64,000 nucleotides of DNA, taken from positions 868,001 to 932,000 of the forward strand of contig NZ_JAUMKD010000001.1 of the NCBI RefSeq assembly GCF_030519475.1, written 5' to 3'. The number at the start of each line of letters is the position of its first letter. Within the stretch, counting starts at the first letter, position 1. The position numbers and the translations under genes are program-made. The stretch comes from Micromonospora sp. C28SCA-DRY-2 (GTDB lineage: Bacteria > Actinomycetota > Actinomycetes > Mycobacteriales > Micromonosporaceae). A model generated the notes under the pieces. That model had not been told where the DNA came from and searched no databases. It worked only from the letters and a program-made list of their open reading frames with translations. This document shows positions 15,551 through 24,654 of this stretch, in pieces.

Positions 15551-16384
15551 TCACCATGCCACGCCGATGCCGTCCCCCGGGTACCAGTGGTTGGCCGGGG
15601 TCTCCCGGTAGGCGAGGAACCGCCGGCCGGTGCGTTCGGCGTGCTCGGCGAGGACGTTGGTGGCGGTGACGTTGTCGGTGAGCAGCAGCGCGTTCGGGGC
15701 CAGTTTGCTCTCCACGGCCTCGAACTCGCGCTTCTCGTGGGCCCGGCTGTGGTCGCTGTCGTGCAGGAAGAGGTCGACCGGCCGGTCCAGCGCGGCGATG
15801 GAGGCGATCGAGTCGCCGATCACCAGGTCGACCACCTCGGACCAGGGCGCGGTCCGGGCCAGGTAGCCGGCCTCGGGGTTGATGTCCAGCGAGGTGACCC
15901 GGCCGGGGTGCCCCTCGGCGGCGTTGCGCAGCAGCGCGGCGGCGAGCACGCAGCTGCCGAGTCCCTTGTCGACACCGGTCTCCACCACGTGCGCCGGGCG
16001 GGTGGCCCGGACGATGGCGTACCAGCCGATCCGGCGGGCGTAGCGGACCTGCTTGTCGGCGAGCCCGCGGCGGGCGGCGCCGGCGGTGGCCTGCTGGATG
16101 TGCTGGCGCAGGGTGTCGTCGGACTCGATCTCGTCGAGGTACGCGCGCACCTGCTTGACCGGGATGTCGCAGACCACGCTGACGAACCAGGCGAGGTGGT
16201 GGCGACTCAGCTTGGTCAGGTCGTAGGTGTAGTTGTGATGTTCGCGCGACGTGAGCAGCCAGCGCGCCGAGGTGCGCAGCACCTTGGCGTCGTGGCGGGC
16301 GACCCGGGCGAGCCGCTTGGGGAAGGCGGCGACCGGGGCGAGCGGGGTGCGGGCGATGGCCCGTCGGAGCTTCGTTGCGTCCAC
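15551..16384 (-). CDS. Class I SAM-dependent methyltransferase
   Basis: Protein of 277 residues with an N-terminal helical extension of about 115 residues and a Methyltransf_24-like Rossmann domain. Motif I is VVETGVDKGLGSCVLAAAL (about 132-150), the acidic end of strand beta-2 is in VTSLDINPEAG, and motif IV is in VDLFLHDSDHS, where DSDHS could bind a metal. The acceptor substrate is unknown; the neighbouring glycan cluster suggests a sugar or lipid acceptor, but only by position. GTG 16384 is six bases after TACAAC on the minus strand. A TGAAAGTTTTCA motif is centred 42 bases upstream. Confidence 0.8.
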   Translation of the reverse strand: MDATKLRRAIARTPLAPVAAFPKRLARVARHDAKVLRTSARWLLTSREHHNYTYDLTKLSRHHLAWFVSVVCDIPVKQVRAYLDEIESDDTLRQHIQQATAGAARRGLADKQVRYARRIGWYAIVRATRPAHVVETGVDKGLGSCVLAAALLRNAAEGHPGRVTSLDINPEAGYLARTAPWSEVVDLVIGDSIASIAALDRPVDLFLHDSDHSRAHEKREFEAVESKLAPNALLLTDNVTATNVLAEHAERTGRRFLAYRETPANHWYPGDGIGVAW

Positions 16385-16416
16385 GGGAGGGTTGTACCAG
16401 CCGGAGGGAAACGGTG

Positions 16417-16433
16417 GCTGTGAAAGTTTTCAT
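16417..16433. promoter_or_regulatory. TGAAA-GT-TTTCA operator-like motif, copy 1
   Basis: The 17-base sequence GCTGTGAAAGTTTTCAT contains the near-palindrome TGAAA-N2-TTTCA. An identical 17-mer occurs at 32281-32297 in front of the rpiR-type regulator gene. Here it lies between the divergent methyltransferase and LCP genes. Confidence 0.5.
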
Positions 16434-16489
16434 TCACCAGCCGGCTCTTCGGCACGAACGGTGGGTACGCGGCCCGCAACCCGAATCAG

Positions 16490-16495
16490 TAGCAT
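16490..16495 (+). promoter_or_regulatory. -10 box (TAGCAT) for leaderless LCP gene
   Basis: TAGCAT ends six bases before the ATG at 16502, with no Shine-Dalgarno sequence between. Confidence 0.5.
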
Positions 16496-16501
16496 CGCGC
16501 C

Positions 16502-17566
16502 ATGCGTCAAAGCCAGGAGCACGCGGAACCCGAGACCCGGTTCTTCGACGAGCAGCCAGCGCCGGAACCGACCGAGGAACCGCGGCCGCGGCGGCGCCGG
16601 TGGCGGAAGGTCGCGCTGATCACGCTGCTCGTCATGGCGTTGATCGGCGGCGGTGGCCTGATCGCCGGTGGCCTGTACTTCCGGTCGATCAACTCCGACA
16701 TCGAGCGCGTGGACGCCTTCGACGACGTGCCCGAGGCGTCCCGCCCGGAGGTGGTGGCGAAGGGCGCCATGAACATCATGATCCTGGGCAGCGACTCCCG
16801 CGACCCGGAGAACAGTTCGGGCTCCCGCAGCGACACCATCATCGTGGCCCACCTGCCCAAGGACCGGTCGAGCGCGCAGCTCATCTCGATCCCCCGGGAC
16901 ACCTGGGTGCACGTGCCGAAGTCGAAGGACGGGCAGCACGGCGGCCGGGACGCCAAGATCAACGCCGCGTACGCCTGGGGTGGCGTTCCGTTGATGGTGC
17001 AGGCGGTGGAGAAGTTCACCGGCGTCCGCGTCGACCACGTGGCGATGGTGGACTTCGCCGGCTTCAAGGAGATCGTCGACGCGCTCGGTGGTGTCGAGAT
17101 CGACGTGGAGAAGGGCTTCACCACGCGCTACTCGCTCGGCGGCAGCCGGACGTTCCCCCAGGGGCGGCAGACCATGGACGGGGCCGCCGCGCTCGACTAC
17201 GCGCGCGAGCGGCACGCCTTCCCCGACGGCGACTTCGCCCGGATCCGGCACCAGCAGCAGGTGATCAAGGCGATCCTGGACAAGGCGGCCTCCGGCGGGG
17301 TACTGGCCAACCCGGCCAAGCTGAACTCGTTCATGAAGGCCACCGCGAACGCGGTGGCGGTGGACAAGTCCATGTCCATCCTGGACCTGGCGATGGAGCT
17401 CCGCCACCTGCGCAGCGGCAACCTCGGGTTCTACACCTGCCCGGTCAAGGGCACCGGGCGCGTCGGCAGCGAGAGCGTCGTCTTCGCGGACACGGGCCGG
17501 GCCAAGCGTCTCTTCGACGCGGTGCGCCGCGACGCGGTCCCCGACATCCAGGCCGCCGGGAAGTAG
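16502..17566 (+). CDS. LytR-CpsA-Psr (LCP) family glycopolymer ligase
   Basis: Membrane enzyme of 354 residues that transfers lipid-linked wall glycopolymers to peptidoglycan on the outer face. A cytoplasmic Glu/Pro/Arg-rich tail (1-35) is followed by a TM helix (about 36-58) and the LCP domain (about 90-325). The domain shows the pyrophosphate-binding motifs: NIMILGSDSRD, then SRSDTIIVAHL, the arginine in ISIPRDTWVHVP, and DYARERHAFPDGDFARIRHQQ near the C-terminus. It heads the glycan cluster and probably attaches its product to the wall. Confidence 0.94.
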   Translation: MRQSQEHAEPETRFFDEQPAPEPTEEPRPRRRRWRKVALITLLVMALIGGGGLIAGGLYFRSINSDIERVDAFDDVPEASRPEVVAKGAMNIMILGSDSRDPENSSGSRSDTIIVAHLPKDRSSAQLISIPRDTWVHVPKSKDGQHGGRDAKINAAYAWGGVPLMVQAVEKFTGVRVDHVAMVDFAGFKEIVDALGGVEIDVEKGFTTRYSLGGSRTFPQGRQTMDGAAALDYARERHAFPDGDFARIRHQQQVIKAILDKAASGGVLANPAKLNSFMKATANAVAVDKSMSILDLAMELRHLRSGNLGFYTCPVKGTGRVGSESVVFADTGRAKRLFDAVRRDAVPDIQAAGK

Positions 17567-17677
17567 GACCCCGAATTGTCATGCCGGCGATAGCGCTACG
17601 GCTGACCTGGTCGTATCCTGCCCTCGCCCACTGGTCGTCACGCGCGCCCCGAGGGCTGTCACGGGGGAGGATCGACC

Positions 17678-19222
17678 ATGTCAAGCCAACCGGCGATTAG
17701 TCGTCCGGCTGCGCCGGCAGCCCATTCGGGCGGAGCGGCGCAGCAGGTGGCGGAGCCGCCACGGCATGCCGCGCCGGCCGGCGAGGGGAACCGGGTCCCG
17801 GTCGCACCGGCGAGCGGCCCGGAGGCCGCCGCCACCACGCGGCCCGGTCTCGACACCACGGCGGTGCTGCCGTACGCCGGCTCGCGGGCCTCGACGCGTA
17901 CCCGCTGGCTGCGGGCCTGGATGATGACCGCCCCGATCGACGTCGTCGCGCTGCTCACTCCCCTGCTGGTGAGCCAGAACTACTGGCGCGGCACGCTGGC
18001 CAACGCCGCCCTCACGGTGGCCATCTTCGCCACCGGCGGGCTCTACCGGGCCCGCCGTCACCTCAGCATCCTGGACGAGCTGCCGATCCTCGGCGGGCGG
18101 CTGCTGGCCTCCGCGGCGGTGGTGGCCATCATCGCGGCCGAGCGCCACTCCTCGGTGGAGTACGTCGGTGGCTTCATGCGCGGCGTCGCGCTCTCCGCCG
18201 GCCTGGTGATCGTCGGCCGCGCGTTCAGCCGTACGCTCACCAACGCCCTGCGCAAGCGCCGGTGGGTGGAGCACAACGCCATCGTCATCGGCAACGGTCC
18301 GGTCGGCCTGGAGCTGGCCCGGCTGCTGCGGCGCTACCCGCAGTACGGCCTGCGCTTCGTCGGCTGCGTCGACGTCGCGTCCCGGCAGGGCGGGGCGCTG
18401 CCGCTCATCGGCACCCTCGACGACCTCGAACAGCTGGTCCGGCTGCTGGAGTGCGACGTGCTGGTCATCGCCGACCCGGCCTGCGCCGAGCCGGCGCTGA
18501 TGGAGACCCTGCTCCAGCCGGCCAGCTCCCGCTGCGACCTCTGGGCGGTGCCGCGCCTCTGGGGCTCGCGCGCCCAGGGCGGCTACCCCGACCACATCGG
18601 CGCCATCCCGATCGTCAAGATCGGTGACACCTCGCTGTCCGGCCCGCGGTGGGCCGTCAAGCGGGCCTCCGACGTGCTTTTCGCGCTGGTCGCGCTGGTC
18701 GTGCTGAGTCCGCTGCTGCTGCTCTGCGCGATCGCCACCTTCCTCGACGGCGGTCGCGGCATCTTCTTCCGGCAGGAACGGATCGGCCGGTACGGCAAGC
18801 CGTTCCAGGTGATCAAGTTCCGGTCGATGCGCCCGGTCGACGAGCACGAGTCGCAGACGAACTGGTCCATCGCCAACGACCGGCGGGTCGGGCCGATCGG
18901 GCGGTTCATGCGCCGTACGTCGCTGGACGAACTCCCCCAGCTCTGGAACATCCTGCGCGGTGAGATGAGCGTGGTGGGCCCGCGGCCGGAACGGCCGTAC
19001 TTCGTCGAGAAGTTCTCCGCCGAGTACCCCGACTACGCGATGCGCCACCGGGTGCCCGTCGGGCTCACCGGGCTCGCCCAGGTCAGTGGCCTGCGCGGCG
19101 ACACGCCCATCTCCGACCGGGCGCGGTTCGACAACTACTACATCGAGAACTGGTCGCTGTGGTTGGACGCCAAGGTGGTGCTGCGGACCGTGGCGGAGAT
19201 CTTCCGCGGTGGCGGTCGCTGA
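17678..19222 (+). CDS. Polyprenyl-phosphate sugar-1-phosphate transferase
   Basis: Initiating glycosyl-phosphotransferase of 514 residues (WcaJ/CpsE type) that loads a sugar-1-phosphate on undecaprenyl phosphate. A disordered Pro/Ala N-terminus (1-75) precedes four TM helices (85-190), a CoA-binding-like Rossmann domain (about 200-315; AIVIGNGPVGLELARLL), a fifth membrane helix (328-350) and the catalytic cytoplasmic domain. The catalytic part keeps KRASDVLFALVAL, QERIGRYGKPFQVIKFRSM, RTSLDELPQLWNILRGEMSVVGPRPE and GLTGLAQVSG. Start ATG 17678 has a GGGGGAGG ribosome site. It sets up the lipid carrier for the following transferases. Confidence 0.95.
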   Translation: MSSQPAISRPAAPAAHSGGAAQQVAEPPRHAAPAGEGNRVPVAPASGPEAAATTRPGLDTTAVLPYAGSRASTRTRWLRAWMMTAPIDVVALLTPLLVSQNYWRGTLANAALTVAIFATGGLYRARRHLSILDELPILGGRLLASAAVVAIIAAERHSSVEYVGGFMRGVALSAGLVIVGRAFSRTLTNALRKRRWVEHNAIVIGNGPVGLELARLLRRYPQYGLRFVGCVDVASRQGGALPLIGTLDDLEQLVRLLECDVLVIADPACAEPALMETLLQPASSRCDLWAVPRLWGSRAQGGYPDHIGAIPIVKIGDTSLSGPRWAVKRASDVLFALVALVVLSPLLLLCAIATFLDGGRGIFFRQERIGRYGKPFQVIKFRSMRPVDEHESQTNWSIANDRRVGPIGRFMRRTSLDELPQLWNILRGEMSVVGPRPERPYFVEKFSAEYPDYAMRHRVPVGLTGLAQVSGLRGDTPISDRARFDNYYIENWSLWLDAKVVLRTVAEIFRGGGR

Positions 19223-19281
19223 GCGCACCGGAGTCCCCGTCCGTCTTTTCACCGACCAGGTCAAACGTTAGGGAGTTCAAG

Positions 19282-19356
19282 GTGACAAGCGAGGTCGTCG
19301 CGCCCACGACTGGGCAGGTGCCGGCTCGGCAGCCGCAGGGCGGCGGGGCCCGGTGA
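19282..19356 (+). CDS. Possible 24-residue leader peptide coupled to GT4 gene
   Basis: Tiny frame starting at GTG 19282 behind AGGGAG and ending in TGA 19354-19356, which overlaps the GTG start of the next glycosyltransferase gene (GTGA). The peptide is polar, with no TM segment. A frame of the same style precedes the Wzz-like gene at 26048. It could serve as a translation-coupling leader or be chance; existence as a product is unproven. Confidence 0.35.
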   Translation: MTSEVVAPTTGQVPARQPQGGGAR

Positions 19357-20489
19357 GCACCACTGCCGGGCAGCGCCCGCCGGTCGGGCAGCAGGGTGGC
19401 CTTCCCGCTCTCACCGGCTCGTCGGTGGCGCTCGTCCACGAGTGGTTCGGCGTCACCGGGGGCTCCGAGAAGGTCTTCCGGCACATCGCCGACCTCGTGC
19501 CGCACGCGGAGCGGTTCGTGCTCTGGAAGGACGCGGGTGTCGAGGAGCCGCAGCTGCGGGAGTCGTGGCTGGCCCGGACCCCGCTGCGGCACAGCAAGGC
19601 GGCGGCGCTGCCGCTCATGCCGATGACCTGGCGGACCCTCACCCGTCAACGCTTCGACGTGGTCATCTCGTCCAGCCACGCCTTCGCCCACACCGTGAAG
19701 CTGGGGCCGCCGGAGACGACCCGACACCTGAGCTACGTCCACGCTCCCGCCCGGTACATCTGGAGTCCGGCCTTCGACGGCCGCGGCTCCAGCCCGCTGC
19801 TCGCCCTTCCCCGACGCGCGCTCCAGGCCGTCGACGTACGGTTCAGCCGGCACGTGCACAGTTACGCGGCGAACTCCCGCGAGGTACAGGCCCGGATCCG
19901 CCACTACTGGCGACGGGACGCCGTCGTGGTCAACCCGCCGGTGGACGTGGACTACTTCTCGTCAGCGCCCGCCGCGGACCAGGCCCAGCCACGGGACTAC
20001 CTGCTCGGCGTCGGCCGGTGGATTCCGTACAAGCGGTTCGACCTGATCATCGAGATCGCCGAGGCCGCCGGCCTGCCGGTGGTCATCGCGGGCTCCGGGC
20101 CGGAGGAGGCCAACCTGCGGCGGCTCGCCGAACGCGTCCGCGTCCCCGTCACCGTCGAGGTCATGCCGAGCATGGAGCGCCTGCGCCAGCTCTACTGGGG
20201 GGCGCGCGCCCTGCTGTTCCCCGTGCACGAGGACTTCGGCATCATCCCGGTGGAGGCACAGGCGTGTGGCACGCCGGTCATCGGCATCAACCGGGGCGGG
20301 TTGCTGGAAACGGTGGTCGACGGCGAGACCGGCTTCCTCATCGACTCGACCGCCCCGGACCGGTTCGCCGCGTTGACCGCCCGCCTGGGCGAACTGCACA
20401 CGGACCGGATCAGGGCCAACGCCGCCGCCTTCTCCGCGGCCACGTTCGCCGCGAGGTTCTCGGCCTGGGTGACCGATGCCGTCGCGTAG
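19353..20489 (+). CDS. GT4-family glycosyltransferase
   Basis: Retaining GT-B glycosyltransferase of 378 residues. The N-lobe begins VALVHEWFGVTGGSEKV, with the glycine-rich acceptor loop, and also holds LSYVHAPARYIWSP. The C-lobe donor site is DYLLGVGRWIPYKRFDLIIE and the GT4 E-x7-E block HEDFGIIPVEAQACGTPVIG (about 292-311). Similar proteins act on mannose or rhamnose in EPS pathways, but the sugar cannot be read here. Start GTG 19353 overlaps the preceding short frame. It probably acts second in lipid-linked repeat assembly. Confidence 0.9.
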   Translation: MSTTAGQRPPVGQQGGLPALTGSSVALVHEWFGVTGGSEKVFRHIADLVPHAERFVLWKDAGVEEPQLRESWLARTPLRHSKAAALPLMPMTWRTLTRQRFDVVISSSHAFAHTVKLGPPETTRHLSYVHAPARYIWSPAFDGRGSSPLLALPRRALQAVDVRFSRHVHSYAANSREVQARIRHYWRRDAVVVNPPVDVDYFSSAPAADQAQPRDYLLGVGRWIPYKRFDLIIEIAEAAGLPVVIAGSGPEEANLRRLAERVRVPVTVEVMPSMERLRQLYWGARALLFPVHEDFGIIPVEAQACGTPVIGINRGGLLETVVDGETGFLIDSTAPDRFAALTARLGELHTDRIRANAAAFSAATFAARFSAWVTDAVA

Positions 20490-20510
20490 GGTCGCCGGGG
20501 TGACGGCCCG

Positions 20511-21383
20511 ATGAGCACCGTCGGTATCGCCATCGTCAACTACCTGAGCGCCGACGACACGGCGGCGCTCGTACGGTCGATCGCTGCCCATACCAGCCCG
20601 ACCGGCCCACAGGTGGCGATCGCGATCGTCGACAACAGCGACCAACGCCAGCGGCTCGAACCGATCGCCGAGGTCGCGCGGGGCCACGGGCTGTCGGCCC
20701 GGGTGATCCACGGTCACGGCAACGTCGGGTACGCCGCCGGGAACAACATCGGCGCGCGCTGGCTCCTGGAGCAGGGCGCCGACGTGGTCTGGGTGCTCAA
20801 CCCGGACACCCGGATCACCGGCGGCGACCTCTCCGCCGCGCTGGAGGTGTGCCGGGCCGGCGACTTCGCGATCGGCGCGACGACGAGCACCGACGCCGCC
20901 GGGGTGACCCGCCCGGAGCTGGGCGCGCTCGACCTCTGGACAGGGCAGAGCGGGCAGCCGTCGGCCGACAGCGCGGGGTCACGCCGGCTGACGTACGTCG
21001 CGGGCCACTCGATCCTCATCACCCGGCCGGCGTTCGAGAAGCTCAACGGCTTCACCGAGGACTTCTTCCTCTTCTACGAGGAGGCCGACCTCGCCGTGCG
21101 GTCCGAGCGCCTCGGCATCCCGGTCACCGTGGTCTCCGGACTCGAGGTCGAGCACGCCGGCGGTGGCGCGACGGGCGCGAGCAGGGACATGAAGGCCAAG
21201 TCGCTGATCACCTACTTCCACGCCAGCCGGAGCTGCATGATCTTCTTCCGCAGGCACTACGGCCGCCGGCTGCCCGTGGCGGCCTTCGCCCGGCTGCTCT
21301 ACGCGGGGAAGGCGCTGCTGGTTGCCGGCCCGGGGGCGGCGAGCGCGGTCGTCCGGGGAACGGTTGCGGGGTTGCGGGCATGA
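20511..21383 (+). CDS. GT2-family glycosyltransferase (rhamnosyltransferase-like)
   Basis: Inverting GT-A enzyme of 290 residues. The nucleotide-sugar fold starts at VGIAIVNYLSADDT. The metal-binding DxD equivalent is in WVLNPDTRI (about 92-100), and the acceptor/catalytic region is FEKLNGFTEDFFLFYEEADLAVR, with the ED/EE acidic pairs expected of WbbL-type rhamnosyltransferases. One amphipathic C-terminal helix may contact the membrane. It overlaps the flippase gene by four bases (ATGA at 21380), so the two are translationally coupled. Confidence 0.9.
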   Translation: MSTVGIAIVNYLSADDTAALVRSIAAHTSPTGPQVAIAIVDNSDQRQRLEPIAEVARGHGLSARVIHGHGNVGYAAGNNIGARWLLEQGADVVWVLNPDTRITGGDLSAALEVCRAGDFAIGATTSTDAAGVTRPELGALDLWTGQSGQPSADSAGSRRLTYVAGHSILITRPAFEKLNGFTEDFFLFYEEADLAVRSERLGIPVTVVSGLEVEHAGGGATGASRDMKAKSLITYFHASRSCMIFFRRHYGRRLPVAAFARLLYAGKALLVAGPGAASAVVRGTVAGLRA

Positions 21384-22621
21384 CCCGGTCGTTGCGGGGT
21401 TCGGTCCGGCAGGCCGCCGGCAGCGCCACCATGATGTACCTCTCCGCGCTGGCGATGTCCGGCGTCGCCATCCTGCTCAGCGTCGCGCTGCCACCGGCCG
21501 AGCGCGGTCTGCTGGTGGCGACGACGACCAGCGCCACCATCGGCGTCGCCGTCGGCGGGTTGTCGTTGGAGACGTTCCTGCTCGCCCAGGGCCGGCAGTG
21601 GCTGGACGAGACGGCCGGTCGTCGCAGTCTGGCGATCTACGCCGGCACGGTGCCGTTGACCGCGACGCTCGCGTGGATCTTCGCGCGTTACTCCGAGGAG
21701 GCCAATCCGGGCATCGCCGCCGTCGGCGCCGCGTGCATCGCGGCGAGCAACATTCCGGCTGCGGCCGGGCTCACGCTGGGCCGGTTCCTGAGCGTCTACC
21801 GGTATCGCGCCGCGTTCGCCGCCATCGCGCCGGCGCTCTATCTCGTGCTGATCGTCGCCGCCGTCGAGGACGCGGAGTTGTGGCTGCTCGCCTGGCTCGG
21901 ATGCCAGACGCTGATGGCGGTCGCGCTCTGGATGACGCACGGGTTGTCGCTGGTCCGGATGGCTCGCCGGCCGTCGCCTGAGCAGGAGCGGCTTGCCCGG
22001 CTGGGCCTCACCCACGCGGGAGCGGTGGCCCAGGTCTTCACCTACCGCTTCGACCAGCTCGCGCTGGCCCGTCATCAGGGGCCCGACGTGCTCGCCGTGT
22101 ATTCACTCGCGGTAGCGGCGATCGAGTTCACCCAGGCCGGCGCGGTGGTCGCGGCCCAGCGGACCCTCGGGGACCACGCGGACGGCTCGGCCCAGCGGTT
22201 GCGGGGCGTGCTGCGCCGGGCGCTGTACCTCGCCGTCGGGATGGGGCTGCTGGTCCTCGTCGGGTTGGCCGCGATCGGTGTGCTGACCAGCGGGTACGAG
22301 GCGGCGCTCCTGCTCGGCCTCATCCTGGTCGCGCGGAGCGTGGCGGTGACCTTCGGCAAGATCCTGAGCGCCCGGCTGGTCAACCTCGGTGGCGAGCGGG
22401 CGACCGCGGTGATCGCGGCCGGCACCGCCCTGGCCGCGGTCGCGGGCTATTCGCTGGCGGCGCCCGAGTTCGGCGCGGCGGGTGTCGCCGTCATCTCCGT
22501 CGTGCTGTTCGCGCTGCACGGCACGGTCACCGCCGCCGTGCTGCGGAAGCGGTCCGAACCGCAGGTCACGACAGTTCCCCGGGCGGATTCCAGCGAACCT
22601 AAGGTTGGCAACGTTGTCTGA
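21380..22621 (+). CDS. Wzx-like polysaccharide flippase
   Basis: Polytopic membrane protein of 413 residues with about twelve hydrophobic segments and few charged loops, in the MATE/MOP fold of lipid-linked oligosaccharide flippases. Recognisable features are the N-terminal GSATMMYLSALAMSGVAILL helix, a central YRFDQLALARHQGPDVLAVYSLA block and paired helices to the C-terminus. It is shorter than many Wzx proteins (about 450-500) but contains no gap. It is translationally coupled to the GT2 gene upstream and overlaps the following GT2 start. Confidence 0.85.
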   Translation: MTRSLRGSVRQAAGSATMMYLSALAMSGVAILLSVALPPAERGLLVATTTSATIGVAVGGLSLETFLLAQGRQWLDETAGRRSLAIYAGTVPLTATLAWIFARYSEEANPGIAAVGAACIAASNIPAAAGLTLGRFLSVYRYRAAFAAIAPALYLVLIVAAVEDAELWLLAWLGCQTLMAVALWMTHGLSLVRMARRPSPEQERLARLGLTHAGAVAQVFTYRFDQLALARHQGPDVLAVYSLAVAAIEFTQAGAVVAAQRTLGDHADGSAQRLRGVLRRALYLAVGMGLLVLVGLAAIGVLTSGYEAALLLGLILVARSVAVTFGKILSARLVNLGGERATAVIAAGTALAAVAGYSLAAPEFGAAGVAVISVVLFALHGTVTAAVLRKRSEPQVTTVPRADSSEPKVGNVV

Positions 22622-23510
22622 CAGAGTCGTCGCAGTGATCCTCAACTGGAACTGCGCGGACGACACCATCCGGTGCCTCCGGGCCGTTCTCGGCGGCAGC
22701 CACGTGCCGGACGTCATCGTCGTCGACAACGGTTCGAGCGACGACTCGAGCGGCAAGCTCGACAAGGTGGCCGAGCCGTTCACCCTGCTCCGGCTCGACC
22801 GCAACCTGGGCTACGCGGGCGGGATGAACGCGGGCATCCGGGAGGCGGAGGCCCGCGGCGCCGAATGGGTCTGGCTGCTCAACGCCGACGCGGTCCCCCG
22901 GCCGGACGCGCTGGCGACGCTGCTGCGACACGCTGACCGCTTCGACGTGTCGACGTCGTTGCAGACGACCTCGGCAGCGCCGGGCGATCCGGACGCCGAA
23001 CCCTACGTCGTCGCCGCCATGCTGCCGAACGGCAAGGTCCACCCGGTCCGGTGCGCCGGCTGCGACCAGGCGGCGCACGAGGTGGACATGGTCACCGGCG
23101 CGGCACTGCTCCTGCGGCTCTCCTCGGTCACCGCGGTGGGCCTGTTCGACGAACGGTTCTTCCACTACAAGGAGGAGTTCGACCTCGTCCGGCGGATCGC
23201 CGACGCGGGCGGCCGGATCGGGTTCGTGTGTGCTTCCGAGGTGTGGCACCAGCGAGGCGGCAGCCTCAGCGGGTCCAGCCCCCGGGCCCGCTACTACCAC
23301 CACCGCAACGAGGTGCTGTACGTGTGGAAGCACTACCCCCGTCCGTGGCGGCGGCTGCTGATCGGCGAGCCGATCCACTACAAGAACGTGGCGAACGCCC
23401 TGTTCCGGATCGCCGCTGGTGGCCGGGCGCGCAGACGGAGCTCGCTCGCGGTGCTGGCCGGCTACTGGGACGGCGTACGGGGCGTCCACGGTCCCACCGA
23501 GAGGTTCTAG
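22614..23510 (+). CDS. GT2-family glycosyltransferase
   Basis: GT-A enzyme of 298 residues: VVAVILNWNCADDTIRCL at the N-terminus, VDNGSSDDSS, then the DxD region WVWLLNADAVPRPDAL (about 81-95). A TGAALLLRLSS-to-GLFDERFFHYKEEFDLVRRI block forms the acceptor site. Start TTG 22614 is chosen because it directly precedes the conserved first strand, has AAGG seven bases upstream and overlaps the flippase stop. The long upstream extension of the frame is flippase sequence read out of frame. Sugar specificity unknown. Confidence 0.88.
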   Translation: MSDRVVAVILNWNCADDTIRCLRAVLGGSHVPDVIVVDNGSSDDSSGKLDKVAEPFTLLRLDRNLGYAGGMNAGIREAEARGAEWVWLLNADAVPRPDALATLLRHADRFDVSTSLQTTSAAPGDPDAEPYVVAAMLPNGKVHPVRCAGCDQAAHEVDMVTGAALLLRLSSVTAVGLFDERFFHYKEEFDLVRRIADAGGRIGFVCASEVWHQRGGSLSGSSPRARYYHHRNEVLYVWKHYPRPWRRLLIGEPIHYKNVANALFRIAAGGRARRRSSLAVLAGYWDGVRGVHGPTERF

Positions 23511-23511
23511 C

Positions 23512-24654
23512 GTGCACATCCTGTTCGTGAGTCACTCCGCCGAGCTGATGGGCGCGGAACGGTCACTGATCGCGCTGGTGCGGGAGGCGGTCGAGGTCCG
23601 CGGTCACCGCGTCACCGTCTCGGTGCCCGACGACGGACCACTGCGGGCCGAGCTGACCCGGGTGGGCGCGGACGTCGTGGTCCTGCCGACGCGGCTCTGG
23701 ATGGGAAAGCGGCATACGCCGTTGGTCGGGCTGGTCCGATCGGCCCAGGCCGCGGTCTCGGTACCCCGGTACTGGCGCTACCTGCGGCGGACCCGGCCCG
23801 ACCTGGTGGTGACCAACTCAGCGGTTGTCCCGGCCGGGGCGATCGCCGCCCGGATGGCGGGCGTCGGCCACGTCTGGACGATCAGGGAGAGTCTGCTCAG
23901 CAACCCCAACCTGCGGTCGGCGCTGCCCCGACGGACGGTCGCCCGGATCATCGCCTCCCTCGCCGACGGTGTCGTCGTGATCTCGAAGTACGTCGCCGAG
24001 CAACTGCTGAGCGCGGCCCCCGCCGCCGGACCGAAACTCCGGGTGGTTCCGCCGTCGGTGGCGCCCCGGGCGTCGCAGGTCGCCGCCCGGCGGCCCGGTC
24101 CGGGGAAGCTGGAACGGCTCGTCCTGCTCGGGCGCTACACGCCCGAGAAGGGTCAGGCGGACGCGATCGAGGCGCTCGGGCGGTGCCTTCGGGCGGGGCG
24201 TCCGCTCCATCTGAAGCTGGCCGGGGTGGGCGACGGCGCCGCCCGGCGGGCCGTCCAGGCGCTCGCCGAGGAGCACGGAGTCGGCCACCTCGTCGAGGCA
24301 TCCGAGTGGACGGACGATCCGCACGCGCTGTACTCGTGGGCGGACGCGACCCTGATGCTCTCCCGTAACGAGGCGTACGGCCGGGTGACCGTCGAGTCGC
24401 TGATGTCGGGTACGCCGGTGATCGGCTACCGGGCCGGTGCCACGACCGAGATCCTCGACGGTGGCGGCGGGGTGCTCGTGGCGCCCGACGCCGAGGCGTT
24501 GGCGCGGACCCTGCTGGCGCTCGGCGCCGACGACGGGGCATTCGACCGGCTCGTGAACGACGCACTGCTGCGGGCGAAGGAACTGAACCACGCACCGTCG
24601 TCGGCGGGAGCCTTCGTCTCCTACCTGGAAGAAGTGCGGGCAGGACGGGCATGA
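23512..24654 (+). CDS. GT4-family glycosyltransferase
   Basis: GT-B glycosyltransferase of 380 residues. The N-lobe starts HILFVSHSAELMGAERSL, a Gly-rich acceptor loop. The donor-side C-lobe contains LVLLGRYTPEKGQADAIEAL and the E-x7-E region NEAYGRVTVESLMSGTPVIG (about 288-307), where Thr replaces the usual Pro before VE. GTG 23512 is one base after the previous stop and gives the conserved start. The last four bases overlap the polymerase start (ATGA 24651), so the EPS genes form one translationally linked operon. Confidence 0.89.
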   Translation: MHILFVSHSAELMGAERSLIALVREAVEVRGHRVTVSVPDDGPLRAELTRVGADVVVLPTRLWMGKRHTPLVGLVRSAQAAVSVPRYWRYLRRTRPDLVVTNSAVVPAGAIAARMAGVGHVWTIRESLLSNPNLRSALPRRTVARIIASLADGVVVISKYVAEQLLSAAPAAGPKLRVVPPSVAPRASQVAARRPGPGKLERLVLLGRYTPEKGQADAIEALGRCLRAGRPLHLKLAGVGDGAARRAVQALAEEHGVGHLVEASEWTDDPHALYSWADATLMLSRNEAYGRVTVESLMSGTPVIGYRAGATTEILDGGGGVLVAPDAEALARTLLALGADDGAFDRLVNDALLRAKELNHAPSSAGAFVSYLEEVRAGRA